38,255 nucleotides of DNA from DATGMS01 sp040905145. GTDB taxonomy: Bacteria > Bacteroidota > Bacteroidia > Cytophagales > Cyclobacteriaceae. The notes below the pieces were generated by a model, which made no database searches, was not told the DNA's origin, and was given only the letters and a program-made list of their open reading frames with translations. The stretch lies in the NCBI GenBank assembly GCA_040905145.1, contig JBBDSC010000107.1:1-38255 (forward strand). Reading direction: 5' to 3'. A program made the translations under genes and the position numbers. This document shows positions 33,281-38,255 of the stretch, piece after piece; the stretch's first letter is position 1; every line of letters starts with the position of its first letter.

Positions 33281-34108
33281 TTAATACTGATGAAAGCTAT
33301 CTGAAACAAATTTCAGCACTTCAGGAAGGGATTCCCGCCAGTATGTCCAATTATGGGCCCCATCACGAATCCTAAATTCATGGGGGATTTCATTTTTCTT
33401 CATCGCAACATGAACCAGGCTGTTCCCTTCATATAGAAAGTCGTCATCACCACAGTCCATGTACCAGCGGACGTCTTTTTTCTGTTCTTCGGGCATATTA
33501 TTGATAAGAAAAAGGGCGTTATGCTGCTCATAATAAGTTTGGATTTCCGTTGCCGCATATTGCTCTTTATCATTAGCAAACCTCTCTTTCGCTTGTTCAA
33601 GGGATAAAGGACCTATATAAGCACTTAATGGGGCAGCAGAGGAAAACATTTCAGGATGGTGCAAAGCATACATAAATGTGCCTCCTCCACCCATGGAAAG
33701 ACCGGAAATGGCCCGGTATCGTTTTTCACTTTTTACCCGATAGGTTTTTTCCACATAAGGGATTAATTCCTGAAAGAAGAAATCCTCATAATTCCAATCG
33801 CCTTTAATATCATTGAAATACCCTCGTCTACCTGTGTTGGCATCTGGCATCACAATGACCATTGGTGTGGCCTCTCCTTCACTGATGGCCTTATCGGTAA
33901 TATGGAGTACCTCTCCAAATTGTACCCAGCCGGTTTGGTCATCTCCGGCCCCATGGAGCAAGTAGAGGACCGGATAGCTTCTTTCAGATGTTTCATAACC
34001 AGGGGGCAAATAAATGGCAAATTGCCGATCACTTTTTAGTATCGTGCTTTCCAGGGAAAGATTGTCATACACCTTACCAGTTTGGGCAAGGGCAGGAAAA
34101 TCCCCCAT
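33281..34108 (-). CDS. Alpha/beta-hydrolase esterase (esterase D/feruloyl-esterase-like, CE1-type); signal peptide out of frame
   Basis: A 275-residue esterase. The Ser nucleophile is Ser138 in SGLSMGGGG; Asp221-223 in DCGDDDF and His252 in DGAHNWTYW complete a plausible triad. YLLHGAGDD and MPDANTGRRG are oxyanion-loop and family motifs. Such enzymes remove feruloyl or acetyl groups from plant glycans, or act on other esters. The frame begins within a signal peptide: its first residues, MGDFPALAQ, contain a signal peptidase site. A better start at 34151 (MKSLSIIVLSLIF) is out of frame by one base, and the two join exactly if one T is removed from the nine-T run (34109-34117). The gene is therefore frameshifted, phase-variable, read by slippage, or misread in sequencing. 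Confidence 0.85.
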   Translation of the reverse strand: MGDFPALAQTGKVYDNLSLESTILKSDRQFAIYLPPGYETSERSYPVLYLLHGAGDDQTGWVQFGEVLHITDKAISEGEATPMVIVMPDANTGRRGYFNDIKGDWNYEDFFFQELIPYVEKTYRVKSEKRYRAISGLSMGGGGTFMYALHHPEMFSSAAPLSAYIGPLSLEQAKERFANDKEQYAATEIQTYYEQHNALFLINNMPEEQKKDVRWYMDCGDDDFLYEGNSLVHVAMKKNEIPHEFRIRDGAHNWTYWRESLPEVLKFVSDSFHQY

Positions 34109-34276
34109 AAAAAAAAATTAAACTCAAAACAATAATCGAAAGACTTTTCATACGGGTAAGATTGTTTGGGTTGGCAAATTTTAATATTTTTAATAAATAT
34201 GGGAAAATCTTTGGCTTCCAAAAGCTCAGCTATCAGGGACAGGGTTAATTACGGGGCTTTGTTAAAGCTGTCGGGC

Positions 34277-34903
34277 TTATTCATCAAGCTCCAATATTTC
34301 CAGGATATCTGCCAATCCATCAAAATCTTTAAAACCAGGTTTGATCTCATCTCCTCCATTTAAGGCGATGCCTTTGATTTTAGTTTGTTCCAATACATCT
34401 TCCACCGTATCCGCATTTATGCCAAATCCCAACAATACCGGTGTCCGTTCAGCTAAATCTTTTAATAGTTGGATAAACTCGGGCTGCAAAGTTTGGTTAT
34501 CAGATTCCAGCAGTAGGACGACATTGTTTTCTTTAAGGCTTGGGGCTATGGCAATCAAATGTTGAATATCCTTTGCATCCCTTATTTGCTGTTTTAAGAT
34601 GAGGTTGTACCTGGTATTTACCAACATTTGCAAATGGGCTTCTTCCCGTATTTGAATATAATCTATCTCCTTATAGCTTTTTACAATCTCTAGAATATTG
34701 TCTGGATGGGAATTTTCAAATTCACCTACATACTTCAGTCCTGAAAGCCATTCAGTTATTTCCTTGAATTTATCAGGGGACAAATAATTCCTGTTGTGTT
34801 CTTCTAAATTAAACCCCATAAGATGTACATACATTCCTGCACAATATCGTGCATCACTAAGGTTGTTCACATTACTTATTTTTACAAATGTTTTTAAAGT
34901 CAT
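34277..34903 (-). CDS. TrpF-like (phosphoribosylanthranilate isomerase) paralogue lacking catalytic residues
   Basis: A 208-residue (beta/alpha)8 protein aligned by eye with TrpF: VKISNVNNLSDARYCAG matches the VKICGITNLEDA start, and IALNGGDEIKPGFKDFDGLADI matches the VNSGVExxPGxKD phosphate-binding end. The TrpF catalytic Cys is replaced by Ser10 and the catalytic Asp by Glu133 (LLLESD). The GGTG loop is not evident. Isomerase activity is therefore doubtful and a regulatory or different enzymatic role is possible. No other tryptophan genes are nearby. A perfect -7 element lies 39 bases upstream of the ATG. Confidence 0.78.
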   Translation of the reverse strand: MTLKTFVKISNVNNLSDARYCAGMYVHLMGFNLEEHNRNYLSPDKFKEITEWLSGLKYVGEFENSHPDNILEIVKSYKEIDYIQIREEAHLQMLVNTRYNLILKQQIRDAKDIQHLIAIAPSLKENNVVLLLESDNQTLQPEFIQLLKDLAERTPVLLGFGINADTVEDVLEQTKIKGIALNGGDEIKPGFKDFDGLADILEILELDE

Positions 34904-34942
34904 TCCTGAATTGCGTTATTTTTCTAGAATATTATTTGTTCT

Positions 34943-34950
34943 CAAAGATA
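34943..34950 (-). promoter_or_regulatory. -7 promoter element of the TrpF-like gene
   Basis: On the minus strand TATCTTTG (34950-34943) matches TAnnTTTG exactly, 39 bases before the ATG at 34903. No convincing -33 TTTG is seen upstream. Confidence 0.45.
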
Positions 34951-35068
34951 TGGGATTCGTCAGACTTTTTTTAATCTGCTTCTAAAATGGTCATAATTGA
35001 AAATTAAAAAACGCTGGGGCATCAGTTTCAATTGAAAAAATGTAATTTTATGTTCGATTGGATTATTT

Positions 35069-35746
35069 ATGGGCATACTTAAAAACAGAGGGGCATTTTT
35101 ATTCATTTTATTGTTTTCATGCAGTGAGCTGGAAGAGGCTGCAGTAGATCTGGGATTGGATTATCAACCTTTGAAAGTCGGGAATTTTTGGGAATATCAG
35201 GTTGAAGAAACGTTCTACTTTGGGGAATCCGATGCGGAAACCCATATTTTTTTTTACCGGGATAAAATTACATCCAATTATACCAATAATTCCGGGGAAC
35301 AAGTTTTTGCAATCCAAAGACAAAAGTCTTCCGATCAGCATAACTGGCAGCAGGAAAAAACATTTTCTTATCGACTAAGTAACGGAACCTTGATAAGGAC
35401 CATGGATAACCAGACTACTATTCCCATGGTTTTCCCACCTGGTAATGGGATGGAATGGGACAGCAATGTATACAATACACTGGCTGAAGATATCTATGTC
35501 ATGAATATGCCTAATAAATACAGCATAGGGGATGTGGAATATACATCAGCGGTTAAAGTTGTGCAAAGTGAGGAAGATGATTTGATCACCCTCCGTGACC
35601 ATCGCTATGAAGTGTTTGTTAAAGGGGTAGGATTGGTTGAAAGTTATTTTGAAGTTTTGACCTACTGCTCCAGGAATGACTGTTTAGGTGAACAAATAAT
35701 TGATTCAGGCCGTTTTACTCATTTGAAATTGATAACCAATGGATAG
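35069..35746 (+). CDS. Hypothetical lipoprotein
   Basis: A 225-residue protein with a lipoprotein signal: hydrophobic FLFILLF before cysteine 18 (LFSC). The mature part is predicted beta-rich and contains YQPLKVGNFWEYQVEETFYF (in part), a start often seen in Bacteroidota lipoproteins of unknown function. Two cysteines near the end (YCSRNDCLGE) may form a disulfide. TATGTTCG (35049-35056), one mismatch from the -7 consensus, lies 12 bases before the ATG. Its end overlaps the subtilase start by 8 bases, so the two are translationally coupled and may act together, for example as substrate or inhibitor and protease; this is inference. Confidence 0.75.
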   Translation: MGILKNRGAFLFILLFSCSELEEAAVDLGLDYQPLKVGNFWEYQVEETFYFGESDAETHIFFYRDKITSNYTNNSGEQVFAIQRQKSSDQHNWQQEKTFSYRLSNGTLIRTMDNQTTIPMVFPPGNGMEWDSNVYNTLAEDIYVMNMPNKYSIGDVEYTSAVKVVQSEEDDLITLRDHRYEVFVKGVGLVESYFEVLTYCSRNDCLGEQIIDSGRFTHLKLITNG

Positions 35747-37376
35747 AGCGATATTTGTACAATTCTTCATTGTGCTTTGTTTCGTACCTTTCTTGACTTT
35801 TGGTCAGGACAGGTTTGCGGTACATTATAAATATAAACCACAAATCTCGTATAGTTTGGAGGCTCCAGAAGAATTTCTTTTGCAAAAAGCTATAGATAGA
35901 AGGATCAAAGAAGGTGTGGCTGTAGATAGTACAGACTTGCCGGTTTCAGGAAAATACGTGGATACGATCGCCTATATGGTAGAAAAGGTCCGCTACCATT
36001 CTAAATGGATGAATGCTTCGATCGTAGTGGCTACCCAGGAGCAGATGGCTGAAGTAGCCACTTTGCCTTTTATAGAAAGGGTTGAATTAGTGGCTAAGGA
36101 TTTTCATCCAATTGGCCAAAATGGAAAAAAAGAATCCTTTAGAATTCCCATTAATTTCAATGTGACCTCAAAAAAGGTAAATACCTATGATTTTCAAAAT
36201 GATATCTTAGGTATCCCTGCCATGCATGAGGAGGGATTTACAGGGAAAGGGGTAATGATTGCGGTTTTTGATGCAGGATTTGTAAATGCGGACAAAATCT
36301 CAGGCATGAAGCATTTGTTTGAGCAGGATCAAATTGTGGCGACCAAAGACTTTGTGCTGCCTGATTCTGATGAGGTGTTCAGGTCGGATGGACATGGCAC
36401 AGCCTCCTTGTCCCTAATGGCTTCTTATGAAGAATCCAAGTTGATTTCAGGAGCTTATGATGCCCATTACATTTTATGCATTACAGAGGATGTAGGTTCG
36501 GAATTCAAGGTCGAGGAATACAACTGGATCAGGGCGGCAGAATTTTCAGATAGTTTGGGCGTAGACATCATCAACAGTTCTCTGGGGTATAATCTCTTTG
36601 ATGATCCTGAAATGGATTACCGTCCGGAAGATATGGACGGCAAGACGGCTGTTATTACGATAGGTGCTACTATGGCCGCAAGAAAAGGCATATTGGTAAT
36701 AAGTAGTGCGGGAAATGAAGGGAATAGAGATTGGAAAACCCTTACTGCCCCAGCAGATGCCGATGGAATAATAGCGGTAGGATCAGTCACCAGCAGCTTG
36801 GTTAGATCAGGCTTTAGTTCTACTGGACCTACTTTTGATGGACGCCTAAAGCCTGATTTAGTGGCCTTTGGTAGCGGAGTGACATTATGGAGATGGCTCG
36901 ACAGCCCTAATACTTCGAGTGGGACTTCATTTACCAGTCCTCAAATTGCTGCTTTAGCTGCTGGCTTATGGCAAGCAAGACCTGAGTGGACCAGGGAACA
37001 GATCATTGAAAACCTTCTGAACAGCGGCACTATGGCGGATGCGCCCGATACTGAACTGGGGTTTGGGATTCCTAATTTCATCGATGCTTATTATGGGGAG
37101 ATATTGGATTTCGAAGAACAAAAGGAATCAGATTTGGCTGTTGTTTATCCCAATCCTTTGGATGGAAACCAGTTATTTATTGAATATGGAAGGGGAAACC
37201 AGTGTAGTTTTAGGATGATCAATACCTGGGGACAGATTATTTCCGATCAAAGCTTGACAAGAAATTCACATAAATTTCCTTATGAAATAAGGCTTGAAAA
37301 CACCAGGCCTGGTTTATATTTCATCGAGTGTAAGGAAAACAATCATACTCAGACGTTCAGATTGTTAAGAAGATAA
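35739..37376 (+). CDS. Secreted subtilisin-family (S8) serine protease with T9SS sorting domain
   Basis: A 545-residue exported protease whose signal peptide ends near LTFGQ (residue 23). A propeptide-like region covers about 24-150. The catalytic triad is Asp178 in VFDAGF, His219 in DGHGTAS and Ser397 in SSGTSFTSP, with the oxyanion Asn326 in SSAGNEGN. The last 75 residues form a type A T9SS C-terminal sorting domain (VVYPNPLDGNQLFIEY, then PGLYFIECKENN and TFRLLRR), so export across the outer membrane by the type IX system is expected. It overlaps the upstream lipoprotein gene by 8 bases. Intact by length and motifs. Confidence 0.94.
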   Translation: MDRAIFVQFFIVLCFVPFLTFGQDRFAVHYKYKPQISYSLEAPEEFLLQKAIDRRIKEGVAVDSTDLPVSGKYVDTIAYMVEKVRYHSKWMNASIVVATQEQMAEVATLPFIERVELVAKDFHPIGQNGKKESFRIPINFNVTSKKVNTYDFQNDILGIPAMHEEGFTGKGVMIAVFDAGFVNADKISGMKHLFEQDQIVATKDFVLPDSDEVFRSDGHGTASLSLMASYEESKLISGAYDAHYILCITEDVGSEFKVEEYNWIRAAEFSDSLGVDIINSSLGYNLFDDPEMDYRPEDMDGKTAVITIGATMAARKGILVISSAGNEGNRDWKTLTAPADADGIIAVGSVTSSLVRSGFSSTGPTFDGRLKPDLVAFGSGVTLWRWLDSPNTSSGTSFTSPQIAALAAGLWQARPEWTREQIIENLLNSGTMADAPDTELGFGIPNFIDAYYGEILDFEEQKESDLAVVYPNPLDGNQLFIEYGRGNQCSFRMINTWGQIISDQSLTRNSHKFPYEIRLENTRPGLYFIECKENNHTQTFRLLRR

Positions 37377-37381
37377 GCTTG

Positions 37382-37492
37382 AAGAAGTACAAAGTACAAA
37401 GTATCAAGAACCAAGTAGCAAGTCCAAAAATCATTATCAGTAACCGGTAATCGGTAACCACCGACCACCGATAATCAACCAATAGCCAATAA
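37382..37492. repeat. Degenerate 7-bp-period array (region C)
   Basis: AAG starts at 37385, 37392, 37399, 37406, 37413 and 37420, six exact 7-base steps apart. After a break GTAA starts at 37440, 37447 and 37454, CCG pairs recur at 37461 and 37468, and CCAAT at 37479 and 37486, again 7 apart. The period thus persists for about 100 bases while the word changes. It fills the gap between the subtilase and rpe. Confidence 0.78.
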
Positions 37493-37500
37493 TTAAATCA

Positions 37501-38172
37501 ATGAAAGCATTAATTGCTCCTTCCATTTTAGCTTCCGATTTTGCCAACTTGCAAAGTGAAGTAGAAATGTTGAACAGCTCCGAAGCAGATTACATCCATA
37601 TAGATATTATGGACGGAGTGTTTGTACCTAATATTTCTTTTGGAATTCCAGTGACCGCTGCCATTCATCAACATGCTAGGAAGCCCTTGGATGTACATTT
37701 AATGGTGGTAAATCCAGACAATTATATAGAGGCCTTCAAAAATGCCGGGGCAAAAGTCATTAGTGTACATTATGAAGCCTGTGTTCACCTGCACCGGACC
37801 TTGCAAAAAATCAAAGCTTTGGGATGCGAAACAGGGGTAGCGTTGAACCCTCATACCCCCGTAGAATTATTGAAAGACATAATAAAGGATGTAGACTTGG
37901 TCTGCATCATGTCCGTTAATCCGGGCTTTGGAGGGCAAAGTTTTATTGAAAATACCTATGCCAAGATTAAAAGATTAAAGGAAATAATTATTGAAGTTGG
38001 TGCAAGTACCAAAATAGAAGTAGATGGGGGAGTTAACGAGGAGAATTCCCAGCAATTGATGGAAGCAGGGGCCGATGTTTTGGTGGCAGGTAGTTTTGTG
38101 TTTTCTTCAAGCGATCCTTTAGCGACTATTAAAAAGTTAAAGTCCATGGGATTGGGAATCAGCAGTCAGTAA
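37501..38172 (+). CDS. rpe: Ribulose-phosphate 3-epimerase
   Basis: Rpe interconverts ribulose 5-phosphate and xylulose 5-phosphate in the pentose phosphate pathway. The 223-residue cytoplasmic (beta/alpha)8 protein has IAPSILASDFANL, the metal and catalytic region DYIHIDIMDGVFVPNISFG, LDVHLMVVNPDNYI, ISVHYEA, GVALNPHTP, IMSVNPGFGGQSFI and VDGGVNEENSQ with the phosphate-binding AGADVLVAGSFVF. All expected His and Asp residues are present and length is normal. Its 5' region is a 7-bp-period array, so its promoter must lie within or beyond it. Confidence 0.97.
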   Translation: MKALIAPSILASDFANLQSEVEMLNSSEADYIHIDIMDGVFVPNISFGIPVTAAIHQHARKPLDVHLMVVNPDNYIEAFKNAGAKVISVHYEACVHLHRTLQKIKALGCETGVALNPHTPVELLKDIIKDVDLVCIMSVNPGFGGQSFIENTYAKIKRLKEIIIEVGASTKIEVDGGVNEENSQQLMEAGADVLVAGSFVFSSSDPLATIKKLKSMGLGISSQ

Positions 38173-38181
38173 CTAATATTA

Positions 38182-38251
38182 GTATCAAGACCCACCGATC
38201 GTAGAATCAAGACACAGTATCAAGTCCCCACGATCTTGCAATCGAACATCA
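38182..38251. repeat. Imperfect 35-bp tandem pair with 7-bp-related period (region E)
   Basis: Two 35-base units (38182-38216 and 38217-38251) begin GTATCAAG and share CGATC (38196 and 38231) and AATC at corresponding places; about two thirds of positions agree by eye. Thirty-five is five heptads. The array reaches the window end and may continue. Confidence 0.62.
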
Positions 38252-38255
38252 AACA

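Noticed and set aside
37382..37492. CRISPR array
   Set aside because: Units are 7 bases and degenerate, with no conserved 25-40-base repeat or unique spacers, and no cas gene is present.

Overview
The window comes from a Bacteroidota chromosome, most likely order Cytophagales (Cyclobacteriaceae-like: Cyclobacterium, Algoriphagus or Echinicola relatives). The signs are a SusC/SusD pair with glycoside hydrolases, a DUF5916 outer-membrane protein, a subtilase with a type IX secretion C-terminal domain, Bacteroidota-type -7 promoter elements (TAnnTTTG) and few strong Shine-Dalgarno sites. The genus is inferred, not proven.

Layout. Positions 1-327 hold a probable tRNA 3' end, a strong terminator and two hairpins. 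Positions 328-7477 are a decayed polysaccharide utilisation locus: a SusC remnant (5' truncated, internally deleted, frameshifted, apparent stop lost) running in frame into an intact SusD lipoprotein, then three consecutive GH43 enzymes and a GH5-like lipoprotein. The set suggests arabinoxylan or arabinan use. Positions 7478-8537 carry a coding remnant and a VapB/VapC module behind a palindromic operator, followed by a DUF5916 barrel (8550-10733). Positions 10734-11211 look like mobile-element debris ahead of an orphan HEPN-like gene.

Positions 11934-18435 form an uptake operon: a long PIG-L deacetylase, an overlapping 34-residue one-helix membrane protein missed by length-limited ORF calling, a sodium:solute symporter and a TonB-dependent receptor. 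Positions 18467-19386 are scarred: a VapC with its middle deleted, a G+C-richer frameshifted minus-strand segment and a perfect 29-bp tandem duplication. Then come a 3-methyladenine DNA glycosylase, a double-domain universal stress protein, a convergent TPR gene with an operator-like inverted repeat at its promoter, and MsrA.

Positions 22760-33251 form a long co-directional block: HolA, a 995-residue TPR protein, an outer-membrane barrel, a SPOR protein, TolQ/ExbB, TolR/ExbD, a TonB/TolA-like protein, FolC and TrmB. The middle resembles a Tol-Pal-like envelope machine. Positions 33281-38172 contain an esterase whose signal peptide is out of frame across a run of nine T, a TrpF paralogue without its catalytic residues, a lipoprotein overlapping a T9SS-exported subtilase, and ribulose-phosphate 3-epimerase.

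The least expected signal is non-coding. At least five intergenic regions (about 6220, 16224, 19207, 37385 and 38182) contain degenerate arrays with a 7-bp period, detected by anchor trinucleotides or tetranucleotides recurring every seven bases. No annotated feature class explains them.
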